From Hysterangium stoloniferum (lineage: Eukaryota > Basidiomycota > Agaricomycetes > Hysterangiales > Hysterangiaceae), in the NCBI GenBank assembly GCA_015178975.1, contig WHVD01000110.1, forward strand, positions 1 to 64,000: a stretch of DNA of 64,000 nt. The letters run 5' to 3'. The first letter of the stretch is position 1; each line of letters starts with the position of its first letter. Positions 54,701-64,000 of this stretch are shown here, piece by piece. Under the pieces are notes generated by a model. That model saw only the letters and a list, made by a program, of their open reading frames with translations, did no database searches and was not told where the DNA came from. The position numbers and the translations under genes are program-made.

Positions 54701-56088
54701 GCTCTAATCCCCGGATCTTCTCAAGCAAACATGGTGCGCCAGGTATATTCTCGTCGTTTTATGACCTGTCCTAAATTTTTTCTTCGGTTTCCGTAGTACT
54801 TTGAATTATATTCTAGTCGTGGCCTGACACAAGCGGCAGCCATGCTTTCTGATCTGAAGCTTGGACAATATACAAAACGTAAGCTGTACATTCAGTTTAC
54901 CATTACATAAGTCCACTGACGTCTCTTGGTAGTTCCCCCTCGTGTGAGAAATAAAATGGTGTTACTTTTGATACAGAGATGATTGACCTACTCCACTCTA
55001 TCTAGGTAACTTTTATGGTGCAAATTGTAGGAACGGTCGTCGGCGCATTACTTAATTGTAAATATTTTCTTTCCTCTCTTTCCTTATTGCAGATTTAGGC
55101 ACTTACATTATTTCAGATGTCATCATGCAGAGTATCGTGGACAATGAGCGTTCCATTCTGGTAAGAACTTTCATTTTAGCGGCCAGTATATGCAATTCAA
55201 CATAAACTACGGTAATAGTTGAGTAACGAAGGTACTCGCATTTGGAGCGGTCAACAGATCCAATCTTTCAATGCTAATGGTGAGTTTTTATTACCAGTGT
55301 GGAGGATGCCGTCATCTTATCGTGTTGTAAGCTGTGCTTTGGGGCGCTCTTGGAAAGGAGATTTGTAGGTGTTGACTGGTTCTGAGTATCATGTATTCAC
55401 GTCTGGCACTTTTTAGATGGTCCCAATGGCCCTTACTTCATTGTCCCACTTGGAATCGTTATTGGCTTGGGGTTGCCAGTTATTCCCTGGCTCATTTACC
55501 AGAAGTACGGTTGGAAGTGGTTACGTTACGTAAACACGGCCATTTTAGCTTGTAAGGATTGGTCGAATTTTCCCCGTCGCTCTATTGCAGAACTAACTTC
55601 AATTGTAGCCAATATCGGTACCTTGGCAGGTGGAACTAATGGATATGTTAACACCTGGATGGCCATTGGTCTGACATCCCACTTCTACATCCGTAAGTAT
55701 CGTGCTGGATGGTTCCGTAAATATAATGTTCGTCCTTTTACATTGTTCCAGCCCGAATGAGCTTTGAATTTACTATTTCAGTATCTTTTCGGAGCTGGTA
55801 TTGATGGCGGAGCACAGATATTTGTATTCATATTTTCAGTCAGTCCACTTGTTACAGAAAAAGAGACATACACTAACTGAGACCTCAAAAGTTTGCTCTC
55901 GCTGGGGCAGGAGGGGTGACAGTTCCATTCCCGCAGTAAGTGTCACTGACTTGGTCAATTATATTTTATCTCAATTACAATTTGCAGATGGGCCCTCAAT
56001 CCAGCAGGAAATGCGGTAAGTAATAACCTGTAATGTGATACGAAAAGTCAACTTTTTTTAGGACTACTGCAAAGTCGCTGGTTCCTGA
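51703..56088 (+). CDS. OPT-family oligopeptide transporter
   Basis: A proton-coupled importer of small peptides (yeast OPT1/OPT2, fission yeast isp4 group), predicted in the plasma membrane with a dozen or more helices. The start at 51703 gives an acidic soluble N-terminus and then DDPTLPIHTFRMWFLGIGLA. Motifs after splicing: the family NPG block (FMNPGPFNIKEH), LVYPTTMLYPRNL, RFFWIVVGAVFVYEWFPEYI, GGAEGNEGMGLLGFGLDW, YVGWAINYIVLPLVYYRNVW, GTIYDQTLI, VPLWWYGSIAIG, LPWWALIVALLFSIITLPF, NMTSLFQIIAAALIPG, GPNGPYFIVPLGIVIG and WALNPAGN. It ends at TGA 56086-56088. About 20 short introns are needed and all checked joins stay in frame. It appears intact. Confidence 0.9.
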
Positions 56089-56804
56089 GGATGATTTCCG
56101 ACTTTCCTTGCCCTTGTAGTTACACGATATAAAATAACTTGTTCGCGTCGCTTCGTGGGGTACAGTCTTTTGTACTGTGTATTGATGGTTAGGATTCGGA
56201 ACGTCACATATATAACTCGCACGCAGAATTCAACATGCAACGTGTCTGGTTAGAAGGACTCCCTGGACTTGCCACATCATCTCTGATCAAACGTCATGAA
56301 GACTTGATCACAGACAACAGTACTATTAGTGGTACATAGCAGTGTAAATAAGGCAAACAAGCCTATCTCCATCTACAACAAATTTACTCCGTTCATGAAC
56401 ACTTGGTGTTGGTTGATTCAGGTGTAGTATTTTAGCACTTCTCAAGTAAACTTGGCCCTTGGATCCCAAAATATGACGGGAAAATGGGAGGGAAAAAAAT
56501 GAAGAAGGTAAAGTGGGCGCGATGGCGGGAGATGAAAGAAGAAGAAAATTGGCATGGGGCAATGAGGACGGGATAGGTCAGAACACAATACGAATAACAG
56601 ATATCGTTAAGACTGTATATGGGCAATCTCACGCTACACACATTGTGGAACGAAATTAAAAGGAAACAAATAGAGAATATGAAGATTATGCTGGAGTTGC
56701 TCGTAGTTACGGGACTTTCGAATTGTCTAAAGGGAACCTTATCGAAACCTGTGAGCCAACTATTGGATTCAATCATTGTATTTTATTTATCCATAAATAT
56801 AGCC
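56089..56804. other. intergenic between convergent OPT and VIT/vWA genes
   Basis: 3' regions of two converging genes. No feature is recognised. Confidence 0.5.
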
Positions 56805-59800
56805 TCAGTGAATCAGTGCTACCGCATGGGTGACGATCTCATTGAAAACAGCATCACCCCCGCAGGCCCGAGAGCCTGCCTGTATAGATTTCCTTACCAG
56901 ACCTTTCCAAGTAACCCAATGAGAAGGGAACTTTTCCCTTAAAAAGGCAACTGCAATTGATGTTGCCCAAATATGAATGGAATTGTTGGTATTTTCGATG
57001 GCAGATGATACATCTGAGGGTGGGTTAAGAATTTGAGCCGTTGGAATACCTGTGATCTGAGATAGCTTATCCATGTTGTGGATGTCATATAGTCCTTCTA
57101 ATGATTGCAGATCGCTCAAGGCTCTGAATGTTCCTCTGAATGCAGGATCATCGTGGTTGACCATAGTGGGTGGCGCCGTTTGATTTGCGGTAGTGGAAGC
57201 TTGATTGGATATCCCGTTCCGAGGTCTAAATAAGAATGATCGCAAAGATTTAAGCCACGAAACGAAAACTAGCTCATGCTTAAGAGGGGGGGCGATACAT
57301 AGGACTGGGGGGATATTGCCTCCAAATAAATAGAGTAGTTCATCAGGCTCTGAAGCAGACGTCTGGAAGAAAAAGGCCGACGGAACGTCGTTTGGCGACT
57401 GTTGCTGCTGCCGCGAGGGGGGCCAACTCTTGAATGCGCCAGGCATTCCGGAAGCCCCTGGAGATGAACTTCGATGAGAGGAGGCAGGCGTACCGATCTG
57501 GGAACCGTGGCCCCTATCCCTGCCAGAGGGGGGACTTCCTGGACGGTTGTCATTATTGCCGTTATTATTTCTGGTCGATGGGCTAGTTGCTCGGCTCTGA
57601 GGGCCACCGCTTGCATCTGCGGCGGTGGTGCTTGGATTGTTGCTTGTATGGTTCCTATTGTTTGTCGGCGAGTTGTCAGGCCAGCTTCTATGGGCGGAGG
57701 AAGTCGCATCACTTTGGGAGCTACTATTTTCACAAGAAGCAGTACTTGCAGGGCTGCTAGTGCCATGACTTCCACCACCCCCGGCGGGTGGGCTCTCGCG
57801 CCGTCGCCGACGTGCTGTAGCTGAAGTGGCGATGAATGCAGTGCGGGAACTCGTTATTTGATAATTAACCCCAAGCTGAACGATCAAATCATTTATTATG
57901 CCCTTTCTTGTAGCCGGTGTGAGTGTATGCCATCTTGATATGGCAGGAGGAGACCAAGCTCTCTCTCATAATCCAAGATGAGTCGATGGGCAGCCAGTGT
58001 GTGGATGAGAGGCGGCAGGTCAGCAGGCACTCCTAGTATTTCTTCTACGAGCGATGATTGAAGGGGAAAGGCTGGTGTCACTGGTACACGATATTCTATG
58101 AGAGAATCGTCCGTCAACCTTCCTGTAAGAATTACATGGCTCGGTGTGGGCTGTCCGCGCGGAAGAATAGCTGTCACAGAGAGCCGCTTGTTTGGGGATA
58201 GCGATAGTTGGAACGGGGCTTGTTGAACTGAAGTATGGAGCAAGTCGTGGACGTTCAGAAATCCTATGCGATGTCCAAGACCAGGAAGACGAACCTCCCC
58301 CTGGATGAATCCCCCAGTTGATAGCAGGGTCTTCCACCATTGAACTTTTCATGCCTCCGAGAATCCTGACACATTTGGACGATATGTCTTCTCCATCTAA
58401 GGTCATAAAGCATTCACCATTTCCGGCGCTTGCAAGACCTTCACATAGTTCGGTGCTCGCATCACCCCCAACTCCTAATGTAAAAACTCGAAAAGGATGT
58501 TCGGGAGCTGCTGATTTGGCTGCCTGACGGACGCACTCAGTGGCCGTGTTTACATCCAAAATCTAAAAGATGGTTAAGTTCAATAACAATAAGTATGCGG
58601 AAACATACGAGACCGTCCGTGAGGACGAATACGCTTGTAGGCATTATCCAATTTCTTGTTGAGATGACATGTTCGAGCGCTGGGATGAGCTCGGTTCCAC
58701 CCTGGTCTACCTGGATCGCTTCTACATACGCAAACTGCATTGTGCATTTATTAAGCGGGGCAGATACACATATGATATAGGAACGATACTCACAGATTCA
58801 CGAAAGAAAATATCGTCATACGGACGACTTCCAGAAGTCCACAGGGTTTGGTAATTCTGATCAAAACTGTAGACGTTAAACCAGGAGTGTTCCGCTGGGA
58901 GACTTCGAAGTAATAACATTAGAGCATCTTTAGCCTTTTGGAGCTTGTTGTCGATGAGCATACTGCCCGAACGATCGATTAAGAAGAGGTACTCTCTGTC
59001 TTGAAACCTAGTCGATTGAAACTGGGGAACAATTGTTAGCGATAGCGCTGTCGACGCTCCATCGCATTCCGCAATGCAACGAGAGATATCAAGGTCTATG
59101 GCCTGCACAATGAGGAGAAAATTTTTATTTAGTGACACATCGTCTGAATTGAACTGTCTTCTGGTTACGTGAAAAATGCAGCCAGCTGGGTTTCTCCGTA
59201 TAGGTGGGAGAAGCATATCTACTAGGTTGTAATTGGACTCCACATGGAGAATGTTTCCTGACATTTGAATGTCTGCGGTGATACTCAGGCGGGCTCTGTG
59301 AACTGTTCCTTTTAGCGGGTATAAAATTGAAGTTGAGGGGGCACCATAACGCCCAGCTACATGCGAAGGAAGTTGATATCTAATAGTGTCGTCTTGGTCG
59401 TTGTCAGACATGTCCATAACATACTGTCAGTTGGTGATACCATAGCAATGATCGAGTTAGAAACCGAGTAAGAGAATATATTAATGGGCTCACTGATATC
59501 ACAACTGTAACAGTAGTATTCGGTTGTAATGATCCAATGGAAACTACAAATACTGAGTGATGAGTAGTCAGGGAAGAAATTCTGGTGGAGTAAGAAATTC
59601 TGGTCGCACTATCTTGCTGGTACTGTTCCAGAAGACCAGCCAGGCGATTTTCACTTATCGCCTGCTCATAATCCTTCTCAGCGTCACTAATTTCTTTGAC
59701 GACGCCCTCTAACATGACGCCTTCATTAGTTTGCATCCTAAAGCTACAAACTGCCGCACGAGCAGGGACAGGAAATACATAGTACGCTTCAGCCAGCATA

Positions 59801-59952
59801 ATAGGCCCGTTGTAGATATACGTTTGAGAAAGGATCGTACGCGAAGAGACGTCCGTTATGAATATGTGAGCTGCTAGAGACGCTAATGGTAGCCAAGTTG
59901 CGTTGCCATCATTGGCTGTGGAGACTATTCCTGACACATGGGGGGATCGCAT
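56805..59952 (-). CDS. VIT and von Willebrand A domain protein, one apparent frameshift
   Basis: Resembles the inter-alpha-trypsin-inhibitor-like intracellular proteins of fungi, of unclear role. Exons 59952-59494, 59423-58794, 58734-58609, 58562-58295 and 58227-56805 fit in phase up to about 57900. The VIT domain fills the first 150 residues (ITDVSSRTILSQTYIYNGP and FRMQTNEGVMLEGVVKE). The vWA domain has a complete MIDAS metal site (DRSGSM, GGTELIPAL, LTDG). After LIHTLAAHRLILDYE the frame shifts by one base near a G-run at 57900-57906. It then continues INDLIVQLGVNYQ, a Ser/Asn/Gly-rich linker and a C-terminal segment (WATSIAVAFLREKF). I found no splice solution for the shift. Confidence 0.8.
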
Positions 59953-62102
59953 GGTAAGTATGGTACGAGTGAGGGGGCTCAGTGTATAGCCTTCCGTGCG
60001 TTAGTAGGCAAGTCATTCCTGACAACTATATAATGGTCCGATAACGGTTCTAGGGCTAAGGGATACACGCTATGAAGTCTAGATGCCAACGGATAAGTCC
60101 AAAGCGTAAATATGAAGTGCCAGGTCGATTTTCAAGTACGCGAGGGCAATGGGGACGGAGTGAAGCGTGCAGAAAATCATCCATCCAAAAGAGAACGAAT
60201 GTTGGCATCCGGTTCGGACGGCGTGCTGCAACCGCATGGCTAAGGCCAGCTTAAAATGAATTATTTGGGCCTTTATGAGAGATGGCCCAAGCATGCGGGT
60301 ACTAAGCTTTATGAAGTTATTAGGACCATGCACCATGCTTCCCAAGCAATGGCCATGTATTGCGACGGTGGTCATAGTGCATTTCAAGTTTGCAACAATG
60401 GCTGTGAGAGAACGCTGCTGGTCAATGGTATATTATTCGAGCTTGAGGGCATTGTTGGTTGTCATCCCACTTGAGTGGCTTAAGGTGAGTAAGTTTGGTT
60501 GCTAGTGGAATATCAAAAGTTATGAAATGGCCGAAAACAGAAATAAGCAGGAATCCACTCAGAGGACTGAAACCTGCGCCAGTCCGTTAGGATCATTTCG
60601 AGTTTTAAAACCAGTGGTAGTTCAGTTCCCTTATCAGAAGACAAAAAATGAACGTGATGGCGAAAGAGTGCCTGCCTCACCCCAAGAATAAAATTGACGA
60701 ATGAGAGATAATATCGGATGGCTTAGGGGGACTAGGAGCCACCGCGGAGTGTCGAATTCCGCAATTTAATTGTCTGTTTCACCGAAGTATGCCTTATTAG
60801 TCTGGAGAGATGTCATGCTTGCGCATGCGTCAGTGCGGCGTCAAAAAAAACCAAGGTTACGAGTGTCTCCCAGTTGCAAGAATTTGAGTCCGCCTCACAG
60901 AATGAGTTACTCGCGATCGCCATGGCTCTCCATTGGTCGAGTCCGAATATTTTTTTCAGTATGAGCGGCAGAGGTAAGTGAAGTTCTGCTCCATGTTTTA
61001 GAGGTAGTGCAAGTAGAGAAGTTTCCTGAAGTCTGCCATTCGGATAGGGTTACAAACCAAACGGCTCCAGAGTAGATAAACTTTTAACCTGTTGTCCTAC
61101 TCATTGTCAACCACTCGACGAAAGTGAGACATTTTCGATGAAGGTTTGGACAGGTATGGTCGCCATTTTTTTGGCCTAAGTTCATACTGTCGCCTGTCAG
61201 CCACTCAAGAAAATCCGCACAAATTTCGAACTTGACAGCTAGAGATGACCTGCTCACTGATGGCAGTTGAAATATGATGAGTTCAGTTAGAAGCCAACGA
61301 AATTCTCCGATACAACTTAACCTTGTTCGGTAGACTGAAAATTGGTGAAAAGTACCATCAGATCATTATGAGCATCGTGTGAGTATGTGACAGCTCAATC
61401 AACAGCTTCGCTTCCATGTTCATCTGCTCCACACCCGATATAGCTGATATTGATGTTCCCAGGTTGAATTCGCATTGGAAGTCAGTCAGGATGTCGCCTT
61501 TGCCAGTAGGAAGCTAACGTGTGAATGTTAAAGCCACGCTTGAGAATGTGCACCCACCTGCTCCTACGAATGTCAACTCTAGGTGTACACCGCGGTGACA
61601 ACATAGGTAATAATTGGGAGAGATAAGGAAGTATACAAGCAAAATGCACTCTACTGAGGCTTACACTCAGTAGGGTTGTTGGGAGTGATTAATCCCTGTA
61701 TAATTATAAGGATATCTAGTTGAATGTCAATGAAGAAAGGAAAAAATTTGCGTTGACTGAAAGGGTTGCTGTCAGTGGAGAATATTCAAAATTTTAAAAT
61801 AAAAGCGGGTCCTCTATTTTATCGAAACTGAATGATTTGGTGTAGTGCCGCTGAACTTTGGCAATTTTGAAAAGGCACGTAACTTCCGTCATGCGGCCTT
61901 TCCCAAGTAGCGACCGAGTTGTGCCAGCGCTAGCTGTTTCATCTGAATTTAGGAGTGAAGCGCCCTACGTATGCTATACATACACAGGCTAAAAGTAAAT
62001 TTTGAGGAATAGTGGTTTGATCAGGGAACATTCGTCTATCTATAAGCAAAAGGCTGACGCTCAATGCGTTACTACTAACCTCCACGCTCTACGCCTTCTT
62101 CA
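59953..62102. other. intergenic, no supported gene
   Basis: Divergent upstream regions of the VIT/vWA gene (-) and IML2 (+). Several ORFs of 60-102 codons (for example minus 60079-60387) have no domain, signal or splice-consistent partner. No RNA gene or repeat is seen. Confidence 0.4.
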
Positions 62103-64000
62103 ATGGCTCCCGAAGCAACTCAAGAAGTGATCGTCGACCTCAAGCTATCAAGAGAGCCCAAAGCGACAACAGCTATCAAGGCCAATGTTGCGGCATTACA
62201 GGGCTCATTCACGTCAGGGAAGGGTAACGAAGTATACGATGTTCAAACCGCCCTGGATGACATCCCACTTGTGCATGATGCTCTCCAGCTTTTCCTCGAG
62301 TCTAAGATGGTGGAAAGCGAGGATCTCATAAACAACAAGGATCCTGTCAAGTGCGACCATTCATTCTCTTTAAATGTGACGGGGTTAGATAACCTGCTGT
62401 TATAGAGAGAGACTTTACTGTGCGACTGGATATGGGCTCATCCAGGCTATTAAGGCAGTGATCAGCTTTGAGGATGAAGTTCGTCTTAATCACATTTATA
62501 TATCAGGCTAGTCTTACGATTTTTTTACAGGATTTAGCAGCTGCAATAGCAATCGTAAAACACGGCAACACAGTCGCAGGACAGCACAGGAAGCGTAGTT
62601 CTTTTGCGTCCAAGCTCACATCTCTGGTCACTGCCCCTTCGGTCTCTTTCGTTAAATCCATGACTGTCATAGAACGACACGCGGAGCTTACCTTTGCGGA
62701 GACTGTCTTCGAAAAAGCCGCCTTGGGTATAGTTTATTCCGGGGATTGGTTGGCATTCATCAAAGAAGCGTATGCCCCGTTTTGTCTCGTCTCCCCTCCG
62801 TCAACTGAATATAATGATCTATTCTATACCTAGACTGAACATGCGGACATGTGTCCAGATATACCGTCTGCTTGCTCGTTATATGGATACCATGGACGCG
62901 GAATCTGTAGAAGCAGGTACAGGACCACATCACCCCGATATCGACAATGACTTCCGCAGCGGTGTTCTTCTCGGAATGGGAGTTACACACATTCTCCTGT
63001 CTCTCCTTCCTACCCGTATTAGCACTGTCATGGAGCTTTTTGGGTACAAGGGTGATCGTAAGGAAGGGCTCAAACTGTTAGCTAAGGCTGGCGGATGGTC
63101 GAATGATCTATCAAATCCGGATCCCGAGATCAACGAGAAAGATGAAGGGATTAGAAGACCTATTTGCGATATGACCTTGTTAGTCTTCCATTTGGTGCTT
63201 TCCAGCTTCACAATCGATGGGGTGGACATAATGTTTGCCAACAAGATATTGCAGTGGAATTTAAAACGATTTCCTTCTGGTATGTCTCATGTCTCCTTTG
63301 CTACACGATAGCGCTAAATTAACTGCATAGGCGTATTCTTCCTTTTCGGAGAGGGTCGAATACGACTCCGTCGCAGTCAACCTCGTCGCGCCATCGAGAG
63401 TTATACCCGTGCAATGGAGGCACAAGCACAATATGCAAATTTGTATCATATCTCATGGTGGGAGATTGCTGGTGCGACACTTGCACTATGGGACATCAAT
63501 CAAAGCCTTGAATACTGGCGTAAGCTGAAGGCGGATGCGACCTGGTCAAAAGCGTGTTATACGGTGCGTCTTGCGACCTGCATTGCGGTGGATGAAACTG
63601 ATCACTCAAACAGTACGGGGTTGCTGTGTGCCTACTTGAAATAGGCGGCAAAGAGAATGAGGCAGAGGCGGACGCGCTCATGCAAGCAGTCCCAGGATTC
63701 ATGCAGCGCATCGCTGGTAAATCCATCCCAATTGAAGTGTGTTTGCTCCCCTTGTTCGGACTTTATATGAACCCTCTACCTTTAGAAATTCGTTGCGCGT
63801 AAAGCCCGTAAATATCAGAAACAAAACCGTCGCCTAGCACTCCCCGGCCTTGAATTTGCGTATACCTTTCTCGCTATCGCCCATGCACCACGAACAGTGA
63901 TCACTGAACGCATGCTTCCGCTGGTTAATGAGCACTTGTCCAAGGTCGAGGAAGCAAAACCAGAGACATATGGTGCGAATGTCGGCGAGTACTGGGATGA
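62103..64000 (+). CDS. IML2: Iml2/TTC39-family TPR protein, 3' end outside the window
   Basis: Homologue of yeast Iml2, linked to inclusion-body clearance with lipid droplets, and of animal TTC39. The start at 62103 is followed by the N-terminal block AALQGSFTSG and DVQTALDDIPLVHDALQLFL. After two introns come ERLYCATGYGLIQAIKAVISFEDEDL, then AELTFAETVFEKAALGIV, GVLLGMGVTHILLSLLPTRI, KEGLKLLAKAGGW, RRPICDMTLLVFHLVLSSF and FLFGEGRIRL. LYHISWWEIAGATLALWD, YGVAVCLLEIGG and AYTFLAIAHAP follow, all family landmarks in the usual order. The joins I checked (such as 62769 to 62834 and 63280 to 63331, approximate) keep frame. The last C-terminal TPR part lies beyond base 64000. Confidence 0.88.

Noticed and set aside
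58264..58294. A 31-bp intron or frameshift in the VIT/vWA gene
   Set aside because: A normal 67-bp GT-AG intron (58228-58294) joins the same donor to a later acceptor in correct phase.
60079..60474. ORFs of 72-102 codons on both strands
   Set aside because: They overlap each other, have no conserved motif and no evidence of introns or signals.

Overview
The window looks like nuclear DNA of a basidiomycete fungus, probably Agaricomycotina. Genes are broken by many short GT-AG introns of about 45-70 bp. The gene content is fungal: an OPT transporter, an allantoate-permease-type MFS transporter, TFIIIC TPR subunit Tfc4/Sfc4, Iml2/TTC39, an RGS membrane protein and a VIT/vWA protein. The transposons are also fungal in type: a Ty3/gypsy chromovirus, a Ty1/copia element and a Tc1/mariner element. 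I cannot name the species.

Layout. 1-6130 is the 3' part of a Ty3/gypsy chromovirus: a broken pol ending in a chromodomain, then an intact extra 681-aa ORF with its own TATA-like promoter, a purine tract and a 638-bp LTR. 6131-8930 is a pile of LTR pieces in both orientations, split by a complete 1601-bp Tc1 element whose transposase carries one stop codon. 9610-12056 (-) is an intact many-exon MFS transporter. 12477-19310 is a repeat-rich block with a tandemly amplified 1.5-2 kb unit that carries a small secreted-protein gene. Three copies are present, all apparently broken. Inverted repeats and a MITE lie among them.

20164-24436 (-) is a five-exon RGS-domain membrane protein of about 1199 aa. 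24437-27086 is mostly empty. Two tRNA-like genes (27087-27179 and 27503-27596) precede a decayed Ty1/copia element on the minus strand (about 27800-31430), which is interrupted by a solo LTR with a perfect 5-bp target duplication. 31971-32800 is a 20-bp minisatellite, followed by 2.5 kb without genes.

35384-64000 is the main gene-bearing half. It holds a Ser/Pro-rich coiled-coil protein (-), diverging over 267 bp from TFC4 (+), and a penicillin acyltransferase-like enzyme (+). A nest of LTRs (47694-49952) follows, with two solo LTRs inside a TRIM-like LTR pair. The remaining genes are an OPT oligopeptide transporter (+), a VIT/vWA protein (-, one apparent frameshift) and the 5' part of IML2 (+, cut by the window end).

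The host genes look like independent housekeeping and transport genes. I see no biosynthetic cluster or defence island. The most unusual items are the extra gene in the chromovirus, the amplified secreted-protein family, and the layered LTR/TRIM/MITE structures. All gene models were spliced by hand from reading frame and GT-AG signals, and no database search was made.
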